Shown one piece after another: positions 6,416 through 12,811 of a stretch of 12,811 nt of DNA (position 1 is the stretch's first letter; the number at the start of each line of letters is the position of its first letter). Source of the stretch: an uncultured Oscillospiraceae bacterium (lineage in GTDB: Bacteria; Bacillota; Clostridia; Oscillospirales; Oscillospiraceae); contig CAJOOV010000089.1 in NCBI GenBank assembly GCA_905236265.1, positions 1 to 12,811 of the forward strand, in the 5' to 3' direction. Both the position numbers and the translations under genes were made by a program. Under the pieces are notes generated by a model, which was given only the letters and a program-made list of their open reading frames with translations, was not told where the DNA came from and ran no database searches.

Positions 6416-6829
6416 TTACGCCGCCGTGGGGTTGGTCACCGTCCATGCGCTCTGCAGCGCCACATCCAGCTTTGCGGAGATCAGCTCATCCACCTTGCTG
6501 CCGCTGACATAGGTGCTCACATAGCCGCTGGAGGAAAACACCGTGCCGTCCGGGAAGGTGATGCTCACCGTAACGATATTCCCCGCCGTCTGCAGCGCCT
6601 TCAGCACCCGGAAATCGGAGTCGGCGGCGCTGTTGTCGAAGAGATAGGTGATCTGGAAGCTCTTCACGTCCTCCACGCCGGGCACGCTCTTCTTCATGGT
6701 GTCCTTCATGCAGGTGGCGTCCAGCGTGGCGGGGGTGCCGCCGATGTCGCCGATCTCGGTGACATAGTTCAGGCTGGTATCGTTCACCTTCACGTCAATG
6801 CCGATGGTGGCAAGACCCTGTGTTGCCAT
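6416..6829 (-). CDS. Major tail tube protein
   Basis: The 137-residue product is predicted to form the tail tube. It is rich in beta strands and Thr/Ser/Val, lacks cysteine except one, and follows the TP901-1/phi13-like pattern: MATQGLATIGIDVKVNDTSLNYVTEIGDIG-type N-terminus with a TLDATCMKDTMKKSVPGVED loop near residues 38-58 and a GxVxTYVSGSKVDE-like segment near 106-118. The SD AAAGGA is 9 bases before ATG 6829 and only 3 before ATG 6835, so the inner ATG is preferred. Position between tail completion and chaperone genes supports the call. A strong hairpin follows the gene. Confidence 0.82.
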   Translation of the reverse strand: MATQGLATIGIDVKVNDTSLNYVTEIGDIGGTPATLDATCMKDTMKKSVPGVEDVKSFQITYLFDNSAADSDFRVLKALQTAGNIVTVSITFPDGTVFSSSGYVSTYVSGSKVDELISAKLDVALQSAWTVTNPTAA

Positions 6830-6868
6830 AGTCATTCATCCTTTCTTCTGTTTCTATCTGTTTTCCTG

Positions 6869-7258
6869 TCAGTCAATGAGCCTCATACTGCGCTTGTCCA
6901 CCCTGCGCCCGAAGCGGTAGCACTTATGGTAGCAGCCTGCCCCCTCGTCCCGGTAGCCGTCGGCGGAGGCGTAGACCCGCCTCAGTCCCAGCTCCGTCAT
7001 GGCACGGTTCACCGCCTGACCCAGCATCTGGCGGTGCTCCCGCAAGGGGGTGTAGAGGTCAACCTGAAAGACGATCCGGTCTACCACCGGGCAGTCCGTG
7101 GAGGTATTGGAATACTCCCCAAAGACCACCGTATCCCCCTGTATCCCGCCTTTGGGGTACTCGGCGCAGAGGGTGAAGGGGGTTTCCGTCTCCATCGCCC
7201 CAAGGGCAGCGCGAACCTGCGCTCTGGCATCCACCAGAAGCGTCTCCGTCTCCTTCAT
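6869..7258 (-). CDS. Tail completion (tail terminator) protein, gp17-like
   Basis: This 129-residue protein stands where SPP1 gp17 and the HK97 gp10-like tail terminators are encoded: directly before the tail tube gene. It has an N-terminal helix, then strands with a VDRIVFQVDLYT block near residues 62-73, then helices with EHRQMLGQAVNRAMTELGL near 78-96; this strand-rich core followed by a helix is the common fold of that group. It would cap the tail and join it to the head. Start ATG 7258 has GAGGAGG. The role is inferred mainly from order and fold pattern. Confidence 0.68.
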   Translation of the reverse strand: MKETETLLVDARAQVRAALGAMETETPFTLCAEYPKGGIQGDTVVFGEYSNTSTDCPVVDRIVFQVDLYTPLREHRQMLGQAVNRAMTELGLRRVYASADGYRDEGAGCYHKCYRFGRRVDKRSMRLID

Positions 7259-7270
7259 CGCCGTCCCTCC

Positions 7271-7645
7271 TCATCCGATCTGCTGCAGCAGCAGCTTTCT
7301 GTGTCCCGGCCAGTGCTGGACGGAGCGCACCTCATAGAGCTGGCCGTTTATGGCGATGCGGTCAAAGGGGCGCACCTGCAGGGGATAAAAAAGCCTGCCC
7401 TCCACCACGCCGGAGACCGCCTCTCCCTGTCTGCCGGGCTTCCAGCCGGAGGTGATTCTCCCGCTGCTCTGCCAGGACTGGACGCTCTGCCAGCATACGC
7501 CCTGCTGGGTGCAGTCCTGAGCGGTAAAGTCCGGGTGCTCCATATCGTAAACCGCCTCTGTTTCGCCGCTGCTGTCTTTCACCAGCCTGCGCCGGTACAG
7601 AGAAAAGCCCGTGCGCCAGTGCAGGGGCGGCTCCCGCCTCAGCAT
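7271..7645 (-). CDS. Head closure / head-tail joining protein, gp16-like
   Basis: The 124-residue product is short and beta-rich, with the pattern of head-tail stopper proteins (HK97-gp10/SPP1 gp16 position). It includes DRIAINGQLYEVRSVQHWPGHRKLLLQQIG-type C-terminal strands typical of these proteins, where a parameter such as D-x-I-x-x-x-G-x-x-Y-x-V is common. The ATG at 7645 overlaps the stop of the connector gene by 7 bp and follows GGAGGGTG. It would seal the packaged DNA at the neck before tail docking. Function rests on position plus general character. Confidence 0.65.
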   Translation of the reverse strand: MLRREPPLHWRTGFSLYRRRLVKDSSGETEAVYDMEHPDFTAQDCTQQGVCWQSVQSWQSSGRITSGWKPGRQGEAVSGVVEGRLFYPLQVRPFDRIAINGQLYEVRSVQHWPGHRKLLLQQIG

Positions 7646-7998
7646 GACACCCTCCGGTATCTGGCCAGCGTGGAGAGAATCTCCTGCATTCCGGCGTGCA
7701 GCTCGTTGGGGGTGAGATAGCTCTCGCTGTGGCTGAGCTGCCCCTCGCTGTAGCTGGCAGAGCGCAGCATGGCCGATTCCAGCTCCTGCCTGTCCCTGCG
7801 GAAGAACAGGGCGGCCAGCTCCACCACCTTCGGCTCAAAGCGTTCCTCCAGCTCCCGGACACCCAGATAGGACAGCACCTCGCTCCGGGCGTCCTCCAGC
7901 ACGTCCCAGAGCAGAAGCTGAACCTCCTCCTCCGGGTCGCTGAGTCCCAGACGGCGCACCAGCCTGAGATACAGCGCCTCCTGTCTCTCGCTGTTCAT
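7639..7998 (-). CDS. Head-tail connector protein, gp6/gp15-like
   Basis: The product is 119 residues from ATG 7998, or 122 from a GTG at 8007 that overlaps the capsid stop by 4 bp. Only the ATG has an acceptable ribosome site (AAGG, 10 bases), so I prefer it. The protein is all-helical: RLVRRLGLSDPEEEVQLLLWDVLEDARSEVL then KVVELAALFFRRD, as in the gp6-like connectors that bind below the portal. It sits immediately after the major capsid gene as in HK97 and SPP1. It would form the first ring of the neck. Confidence 0.75.
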   Translation of the reverse strand: MNSERQEALYLRLVRRLGLSDPEEEVQLLLWDVLEDARSEVLSYLGVRELEERFEPKVVELAALFFRRDRQELESAMLRSASYSEGQLSHSESYLTPNELHAGMQEILSTLARYRRVSC

Positions 7999-8003
7999 GG
8001 CGC

Positions 8004-8849
8004 TCACGCCTTGTTGCAGGTCATCACGGCAAGGGCCTGGGGCTGGACCACCTTTGCCCCGTAGACATGAAGCCCCTTGATGGCGTCGGAGAAGTTATGC
8101 TCCAGACGATAGGCCTCCAGCTCCACAAGCTGCTCGGCAAAGGCACATGCGGCATTGGTGCCGGCGATGACCTTGAACCTGCTGCCGGAGGTATTGGGCA
8201 CGTTGTTGGACAGGTGGATGCGGAAGCCCGCCGCCTCGCCGACCAGACCGCCCTGCAGAATCGCCTGATTGAAGCCGCTGCCGTTGCCCACAAAGCGGGC
8301 ATCCTTCAGCAGCAGGCCGTGGTACCAGGGGGGAATCACCACCCAGCGCCCCAGCATGGGCACGTTGGCCTCGTTCAGCTTCACCCCCAGATCCACCAGA
8401 TAGTCATAGGCGTCGGCGCTGGTGGGAATGACGGGGCTGTCGTCGGAGCCTACGGCATGGCCGCTCTCCGCCCCCGCCGTGAGCAGGGAGGCGAGATAAC
8501 GGTCGATCACATCGTTCATGTCGTAGCTGGCTCTCTGCATCGCCGCATCCACCAGCTTGGGGTTGGACTGGGCGTTGTCCACGTCCTTGATCTGGAAGTT
8601 GAAATACTTGGCCTTGTCGATGACCAGATCCTGCATACTGCCGCTCAGCTCCTCCGGGGCGGCAATGTCCTGCCCGGTGTAGTCGCTGATGGTGATATTG
8701 CCCACCTGATTGATGTGTACGGTGTCGCCGCAGGCTCTGATCTCCCCCTCGTAATCCCGGTTCATCAGACCGGCGTAGACATGCACCTTATCCAGATGCT
8801 CCAGCAGTCTGGCAGACCATACCTCAGGAATAAAGCTCGTAAATGCCAT
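8004..8849 (-). CDS. Major capsid protein, P22 coat-like family
   Basis: The 281-residue protein forms the icosahedral shell. The opening MAFTSFIPEVWSARLLEHLD and the segments GDTVHINQVGNITISDY (about 42-58) and DVDNAQSNPKLVDAAMQRASYDM (about 93-115) are, from memory, typical of the P22 coat-like major capsid proteins of Firmicutes siphophages. It is short for the family and has no extra inserted domain. Position after a scaffold gene agrees with the absence of an N-terminal delta domain and of a prohead protease gene. ATG 8849 follows AAAGGATG. Confidence 0.88.
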   Translation of the reverse strand: MAFTSFIPEVWSARLLEHLDKVHVYAGLMNRDYEGEIRACGDTVHINQVGNITISDYTGQDIAAPEELSGSMQDLVIDKAKYFNFQIKDVDNAQSNPKLVDAAMQRASYDMNDVIDRYLASLLTAGAESGHAVGSDDSPVIPTSADAYDYLVDLGVKLNEANVPMLGRWVVIPPWYHGLLLKDARFVGNGSGFNQAILQGGLVGEAAGFRIHLSNNVPNTSGSRFKVIAGTNAACAFAEQLVELEAYRLEHNFSDAIKGLHVYGAKVVQPQALAVMTCNKA

Positions 8850-8882
8850 GATTCATCATCCTTTCTTCACTTTGTCTCTGTG

Positions 8883-9416
8883 TTACCGTTTCAGCGCCTC
8901 GGATACCTCCGCCCAGCGGCCATTGATCTCCCTCACGCTCATGCCCCGCAGGGCGTCTCTGGTAATCCCCTCCGGCCGCTGGGGGGCTTTGGGCGCCTGA
9001 GCGCCCCGCATCCGCTGGGCAACTGCCTGAGACAGCGCCTGCTGAAAGAGCCGGGTGAACTGCTCCACCCGCTGGGCGGACTCCTCTTCGCTCTCTCCGG
9101 TGAGCCATGGGGCAAATCCCGCATCCAGACCCCGCTGCTGCAGCGTCTCCGCAACCGCCACACGGCGCATCCTGCCCTCGAAGTCCCTGCGCTGTCCTTC
9201 CAGTTCGCTGCGCTCCTGCTCCATGCGCTGTGCCAGCTCCGCCTCCATGGCACTCCGGCGGGAGGCCTCCTCTGCCTGACGCTCCCGCTCCCAGTTGGCA
9301 CGGGCGGTGCTCAGTGCCTGAGACACCTTTTTGTCGCAGGCAGACTGATACTCCCTGTCCCGGCGCAGCAGCTCCTCAAAGTCCAGCCGCTCCTCTCTGC
9401 GCTCCTCCGCTTCCAT
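8883..9416 (-). CDS. Capsid scaffolding protein, DUF4355-like
   Basis: This 177-residue protein is almost wholly charged helix (Glu/Arg/Gln/Ala rich, coiled-coil-prone from about residue 5 to 100), with the scaffold-type start REYQSACDKKVSQAL followed by ANWERE that recalls DUF4355/gp20 minor structural proteins. It would guide capsid assembly and leave the prohead. No protease signature is present. The ATG at 9416 overlaps the portal stop by one base (TGATG) and has AAGGAGG seven bases upstream; GTG at 9419 is too close to that site. Confidence 0.83.
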   Translation of the reverse strand: MEAEERREERLDFEELLRRDREYQSACDKKVSQALSTARANWERERQAEEASRRSAMEAELAQRMEQERSELEGQRRDFEGRMRRVAVAETLQQRGLDAGFAPWLTGESEEESAQRVEQFTRLFQQALSQAVAQRMRGAQAPKAPQRPEGITRDALRGMSVREINGRWAEVSEALKR

Positions 9417-10819
9417 CACGCTTCCTCCTTCTGAGCCGCACCGTTGCCCTGTGTGCCCCGGTGCGTATCGTTATTTTCACGGCGCAATGCCGCTGTCTCC
9501 TCCCGCTGCGCCCTCAGGTTCCGCACAGCCTCCGCAGGGTCTTTCACGAACCAGAGCTGGCCCAGCAGGGTCTGCTCGTCCACAATCCCCTGCAGCCTTG
9601 TCACCAGCTCCACCTGTTCCGCCTCGTTGACAGGCAGGTTGACGGTGAACACCACGTCCACGTCCTCCGGGGAGAGGGCATCCATCTCCCCCTTCACCTG
9701 CAGCCAGTGGCTGTACAGCCCTATGCGCTCCTTCAGCCCCTGCTCCATCTGCCCCATCTTGTTTCGTGCCATCTGATCCATGGCCAGCAGCTTCAGCTTC
9801 AGCGCCTGACCGGAGGAATTGCCGGAGAACCGCTCGTCGGAGAGATCCACGGTGAGGGTCTGCTTGTGCATCTCCTCCACCAGAGCATCGGCAAGCACCT
9901 GCACTCCCGCCTCGTCGAAGGTCTTCTGGATATACTCCGCCCTTGCGTCCAGCGGTGCGCCGTCAATGAACCTCTCCCGCACCAGCCGCTCCTCCTCGCC
10001 GGGGGCAAGGGTCATGCCGTAGAACACCAGCAGGGCGTCCACAAATTTCCGCTTGTCCGTCAGGCGGCTGCTCATCAGCTCGTCATAGGCGTCAATGAGG
10101 CTGATGATCTGTTCAAAGTCCCCCTGCCGCTGGGGGTTGTTCTCATAGGCGATCACCGGCACCGAGCCGAAGAAGTGCGCCCTCGCCTCCCCCGCCGGGT
10201 GAAACAGCGCCGTGTCCAGATCCCCGCCCCGGTACTCCCGCACCGTGTAGGGGGTGCAGCAGGTGACGGCATAGTACCGCTCCCCGGAGGGGGTCTCCCG
10301 GCGCTCCCACAAAAGGGCAAACAGCTTGTGATGCTCCACGGAGCTGTCGCACACCAGAATGCCGTTTCCGGGGTGGATCATGGCGCTTCTGGGCTTGGGG
10401 TCGGCCTCATCGGAGGCATAGCACAGCTCCATACACTCCCCCGTCACCCCCATGGTTCTGCCGATCTCCCGGTCGATGCGGGCAATATGCTGGGCATCAT
10501 AGCAGCTCAGAAGGGGCGTCAGGTCAAGCCGCCGCTGCCCCGGCTCGTGCCACGCTCTGGGGTTGGCGTCATACTTCACGTCCTGTCCCAGATAGTAGCC
10601 AAGAGCGATGTCCACCACATATTTGGCGTAGTTCACCCCCACCCGAACCTCATCGCCTCCGGCGGGACGGTGGAAGATGTCGTGGTCTCCCCGGTAGTAG
10701 CGCTCCAGCCTGCCATAGCGCCCCGCCGCCGCCTCCGCCTTGCGGATGCAGTAGCGAATCACGTCCCCGCCCAGCTCCTCCGCATCGCCAACCTGCTCCC
10801 TGTCCATGTACAAGATCAT
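9416..10819 (-). CDS. Portal protein, SPP1 gp6-like
   Basis: The 467-residue protein is predicted to form the dodecameric portal at one capsid vertex. The N-terminus has RYCIRKAEAAAGRYGRLERYY followed by RVGVNYAKYVVDIALGYYLG (about 59-78), a well-recognised portal block of the SPP1 gp6 family; later are FEQIISLIDAYDELMSSRL and a helical stem and acidic Gln-rich C-terminus. ATG 10819 has AAAGGAAG upstream and starts 14 bp after the large terminase stop. The open frame continues upstream to 11260 but that part is the terminase gene read in another frame. No minor head protein (gp7/Mu F-like) gene follows; the scaffold gene comes directly. Confidence 0.9.
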   Translation of the reverse strand: MILYMDREQVGDAEELGGDVIRYCIRKAEAAAGRYGRLERYYRGDHDIFHRPAGGDEVRVGVNYAKYVVDIALGYYLGQDVKYDANPRAWHEPGQRRLDLTPLLSCYDAQHIARIDREIGRTMGVTGECMELCYASDEADPKPRSAMIHPGNGILVCDSSVEHHKLFALLWERRETPSGERYYAVTCCTPYTVREYRGGDLDTALFHPAGEARAHFFGSVPVIAYENNPQRQGDFEQIISLIDAYDELMSSRLTDKRKFVDALLVFYGMTLAPGEEERLVRERFIDGAPLDARAEYIQKTFDEAGVQVLADALVEEMHKQTLTVDLSDERFSGNSSGQALKLKLLAMDQMARNKMGQMEQGLKERIGLYSHWLQVKGEMDALSPEDVDVVFTVNLPVNEAEQVELVTRLQGIVDEQTLLGQLWFVKDPAEAVRNLRAQREETAALRRENNDTHRGTQGNGAAQKEEA

Positions 10820-10833
10820 GTCTCTCTTCCTTT

Positions 10834-12081
10834 CTACAGCCCCTTGGGGCGTTTTCTCACCCTCGCCTGCGTGCGGGCAAGGACGGTGCTGACGAAATAC
10901 CGCACGGCGTCCATGCAGTGGTCGTTCTCCTTCACCGGGCGGTCCTGACCGCCCCCGGACTCGTCCCAGACATAGGAGAGGAACTCCCTTCTGGTGTTCA
11001 CGCATCCCTCGGCAAACAGGAGCTTTCCCTCCTGCAGCAGCTCCCCCGTGCGGCGTATCCCGGTGAGCACCTGATTGTCCGCCCCCTGAATGGCGTAGCC
11101 CCGCTGGCGCAGCAGGGCGATAAAGCTGGCGGCGGAAGGGTCCACCACCACCGCTCTCGGCCTTGTCCCCTCCAGAAAGGCGTCCAGATCGTCGGCATAC
11201 TCCCCGTCGGTCTTCTGGCGCATCTGCTCCCGTCCCGACCAGTAATACTCCTTCACGCAATACCAGCTCCCCTGCTCCCCCTGCTGCCAGAGCAGGAAAA
11301 CGGTGGGATTCTGGGTGCCGTAGTCCACGGATACATACCGCTCCCCGCCCAGCGCCGGAAGCTGGCGCACCATGTGCCGGTTCGGGTCAAACATATCGTA
11401 AATCTGCCCCTGCGCCGCCACCCACAGCCCCAGTACATACCTCTGGCGGAACACCCCGGCATACAGTCCCTCATACCGCCTGCGGATGGCCGGGGAGAGG
11501 GCGGGGTTGTCCTGCATGGTGAAATGGAGATAGAGCAGGTTCCGCTCTCCGGCACGGCAGATCCAGTTTCTGTAGAACCAATGCTCCGGCCCCTCCGGGT
11601 TGCAGTTGAACCAGAAGCGGGAGCCCTCCACGCTGCACCTTGCCAGCGCCTGCTCCACGAAGGAACGGGGCATCAGCGCCGCCTCGTCAAACAGCACTCC
11701 GGCAAGGGTCATGCCCTGAATCAGGGCGTAGCTGCCCTCGTCCTTGCCGCCGAAGAGATAGTAGTCGTTGTGCCTGTCGTCCATGTAGACGGTGATGCGG
11801 TTTTCGCTGCGCCGCTCCTCGAAGCGGCAGATGCCCTCCAGCCACTGGGGCAGCAGCGCCGTCACGTTGCGCCGCAGGCTCTCAATGGTCTTGCCGCAAA
11901 GGGCAAAGCGCTGCCCCTGAAAGCATTCCATGCTCCAGAGCATAAAGCCCAGCGCCATGCTCACCGTCTTGCCTGAGCGCACGGAGCCGTCGCAGATGAT
12001 GCCGTCATAGCTGTGAAAGCGCTCCTGCTTCCACCATGTCACCGTCAGCCTTTGCCGCGGGCTGAAGCTCTGGTACCTCAT
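10834..12081 (-). CDS. terL: Terminase large subunit (packaging ATPase and nuclease)
   Basis: The 415-residue motor protein pumps DNA into the prohead and cuts concatemers. The N-terminal ATPase domain has Walker A GSVRSGKT at 32-39, Walker B GVLFDEAAL with D132 and E133, and a coupling segment FNCNPEGPEHW near 158-168. The C-terminal nuclease carries acidic residues in VSVDYGTQNPT (D253), VVVDPSAASF (D314) and ENDHCMDAVRY (D387, D391). This is the PBSX/SPP1 type (Terminase_3/6 class). ATG 12081 has GGAGGTGA. It begins 77 bp inside the small terminase ORF. All catalytic residues appear present, so the gene is probably functional. Confidence 0.95.
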   Translation of the reverse strand: MRYQSFSPRQRLTVTWWKQERFHSYDGIICDGSVRSGKTVSMALGFMLWSMECFQGQRFALCGKTIESLRRNVTALLPQWLEGICRFEERRSENRITVYMDDRHNDYYLFGGKDEGSYALIQGMTLAGVLFDEAALMPRSFVEQALARCSVEGSRFWFNCNPEGPEHWFYRNWICRAGERNLLYLHFTMQDNPALSPAIRRRYEGLYAGVFRQRYVLGLWVAAQGQIYDMFDPNRHMVRQLPALGGERYVSVDYGTQNPTVFLLWQQGEQGSWYCVKEYYWSGREQMRQKTDGEYADDLDAFLEGTRPRAVVVDPSAASFIALLRQRGYAIQGADNQVLTGIRRTGELLQEGKLLFAEGCVNTRREFLSYVWDESGGGQDRPVKENDHCMDAVRYFVSTVLARTQARVRKRPKGL

Positions 12082-12520
12082 CTCCCTGCGTCACCTCCTC
12101 CCGCCAATTGCCCAGCGCCTCAAAGAGGTTGTTCTCCGCCCTCTCCGCCTGCGCCTCCTCCTCGCCCCAGACCTGGGGCCGCCTGCGTTTGAGCCACAGG
12201 CTGATGGCCGTCACGCTGGGTGCCGCCTCCTTCCGGGTGCAAACCGTCTTGTCCCCCTTCTCCGTCTGCTCTACCTTCTCCTCGGTATAGCGGTAGCCCA
12301 GCGCCGCCTTCAGCAGTGCGTCCTCCACCTGATAGTCCGTCAGCTCCCCGGTCTGGCTCAGTGCCTGCTGCAGGGGCGGGTACTTCCTGCGCCAGAGCTG
12401 AAGGGTGATGGGCTTGATGCCGATACGCCGGGCAATCTCCCGCAGCCCCAGACCGTCCCGCATCCATCCCCGCAGCAGGGTCAGTGCCTCGGGACTCTGC
12501 CATAGCTGCGCTCTGTTCAA
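12005..12520 (-). CDS. terS: Terminase small subunit
   Basis: This 171-residue protein should recognise the phage packaging site and hand DNA to TerL. A helix-turn-helix lies near residues 17-45 (MRDGLGLREIARRIGIKPITLQLWRRKYP). The middle is helical with an oligomerisation-like segment, and the acidic end may bind TerL. The chosen start is TTG 12520, since AAAGGAGG lies eight bases upstream; the ORF is open to 12571 but has no ribosome site there. The 3' end overlaps terL by 77 bp. It is the first phage gene seen, preceded by 291 bp with no convincing gene. Confidence 0.85.
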   Translation of the reverse strand: MNRAQLWQSPEALTLLRGWMRDGLGLREIARRIGIKPITLQLWRRKYPPLQQALSQTGELTDYQVEDALLKAALGYRYTEEKVEQTEKGDKTVCTRKEAAPSVTAISLWLKRRRPQVWGEEEAQAERAENNLFEALGNWREEVTQGDEVPELQPAAKADGDMVEAGALSQL

Positions 12521-12658
12521 AACGCTCCCCTCCTTTCCTCTGGGGCAAGTGTAGCCCTCTCCGGCAGGCACTGGAAATGCAAAAGGAGATTTTGATTCCT
12601 GTTTTACCCCTTTTCATCCCCTGTTTCGCACATTTGCGCAAGATTGTCTTTTCCCATG

Positions 12659-12811
12659 GCAAAGCCTCGCAGAGTTCCGCCCACAGGGCGGAATAAAGTC
12701 AAATCATTTTTGTGCCGAATTCACTTCGGTGCAAAAATACTGCTATCCATGCAAGTGTGCGACCGAAGGGAGTGCGCGCAGCATGGATGCAAAGCTCGCA
12801 GACAAAGTCCA
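12659..12811. repeat. Composite intergenic hairpin and repeat cluster
   Basis: The 12521-12811 stretch holds no gene I can support. Its outer half contains three hairpins: an 8-bp perfect stem at 12675-12693 (loop ACA); a 13-bp stem at 12707-12737 (two G-T pairs, loop TTCAC, with T's 5' and A's 3' on either strand, so not a terminator); and a two-part stem at 12745-12788 (ATCCATGC with GCATGGAT, then TGTGCG with CGCGCA). The motif GCAAAGC(C)TCGCAGA occurs as a direct repeat at 12659-12673 and 12789-12802. The element probably continues past the window. It resembles dispersed palindromic repeats of intestinal Clostridia in style only. Confidence 0.6.

Larger units (their letters stand above)
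3359..12520 (-). mobile_element. Prophage structural module, SPP1-like siphophage, distal part missing
   Basis: Thirteen tightly packed minus-strand ORFs follow the canonical late gene order of SPP1-like siphophages from terminase to tape measure plus one small tail protein. All are open and have convincing ribosome sites. Genes normally downstream (distal tail protein, tail-associated lysin, receptor-binding protein, holin, endolysin) and integration or regulatory genes are absent from the window. The left end abuts the birA terminator; the right end of the element lies at or beyond 12811. I see no att duplication within the window. It may be a decayed prophage, a prophage with rearranged ends, or a retained capsid and tail-tube cassette. 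Confidence 0.85.

Noticed and set aside
5774..7720. Plus-strand open frame of 648 codons across the tail genes
   Set aside because: Antisense shadow of five recognised phage genes with good ribosome sites; low-complexity His/Gln/Leu translation and no recognisable domain.
9107..10948. Plus-strand open frame of 613 codons opposite portal and scaffold
   Set aside because: Antisense shadow of the portal gene; no plausible start signal and biased composition.
10820..11260. Upstream extension of the portal frame
   Set aside because: It overlaps the terminase nuclease domain coding region in another frame; the ATG at 10819 has a proper ribosome site and gives the normal portal N-terminus.
12521..12560. 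TACACT as a -10 for the phage late operon
   Set aside because: The matching -35 (TTCCAG) is poor and phage late promoters often use other factors; evidence too weak for a feature.
12120..12662. Minus-strand 180-codon frame overlapping the small terminase gene
   Set aside because: Out-of-frame shadow of terS; no ribosome site at its ATG and no recognisable protein features.
12707..12737. Possible intrinsic terminator at the right edge
   Set aside because: The T run precedes the stem on both strands and A's follow it, the reverse of a terminator.

Overview
The window comes from a GC-rich, spore-forming member of the Firmicutes, most likely class Clostridia (an Oscillospiraceae/Flavonifractor-like gut bacterium is my inference). 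The evidence is an intact spoIIA sporulation operon, a bifunctional BirA, strong GGAGG-type ribosome binding sites, a sharp intrinsic terminator and high GC throughout. No gene fixes the genus.

Host part, 1-3360. On the minus strand are spoIIAA, spoIIAB and sigF (2149 down to 687), the forespore sigma-F switch in its classical order with overlapping or near-overlapping junctions. A HAD-family phosphatase of the phosphoglycolate phosphatase type (644 down to 3) follows in the same direction. A 179-bp divergent promoter region (2150-2328) separates them from birA on the plus strand. It holds a perfect Spo0A-box core placed about 21 bp from a TATAAT on the spoIIA side, a 12-bp tandem repeat in the spoIIA leader, and an extended -10 promoter for birA. 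birA ends in a strong hairpin terminator.

Phage part, 3359-12520. All genes are on the minus strand and packed tightly, so they read from right to left: small terminase, large terminase, SPP1-type portal, scaffold, major capsid protein, head-tail connector, head closure protein, tail completion protein, major tail tube protein, two tail assembly chaperone ORFs, tape measure protein and one small tail protein resembling DUF6711. This is the head-and-tail-tube module of an SPP1-like siphophage with every listed gene open. It stops at the birA terminator: no distal tail protein, receptor-binding protein, holin, endolysin or integrase is present. The window therefore shows a truncated or rearranged prophage, or a retained structural cassette; what lies right of 12811 decides which.

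The most informative non-coding signal is at the junction of the two chaperone ORFs. A heptamer T TTC CCC sits in the correct frame just before the first stop codon, followed by a 9-bp perfect inverted repeat. The downstream ORF is in the -1 frame, as expected for programmed frameshifting making a longer chaperone. Other notable non-coding elements are an 11-bp perfect hairpin just after the major tail protein gene, and at the right edge (12659-12811) a cluster of three hairpins with a short direct repeat that looks like a composite intergenic repeat. I found no tRNA, rRNA, CRISPR array or insertion sequence.
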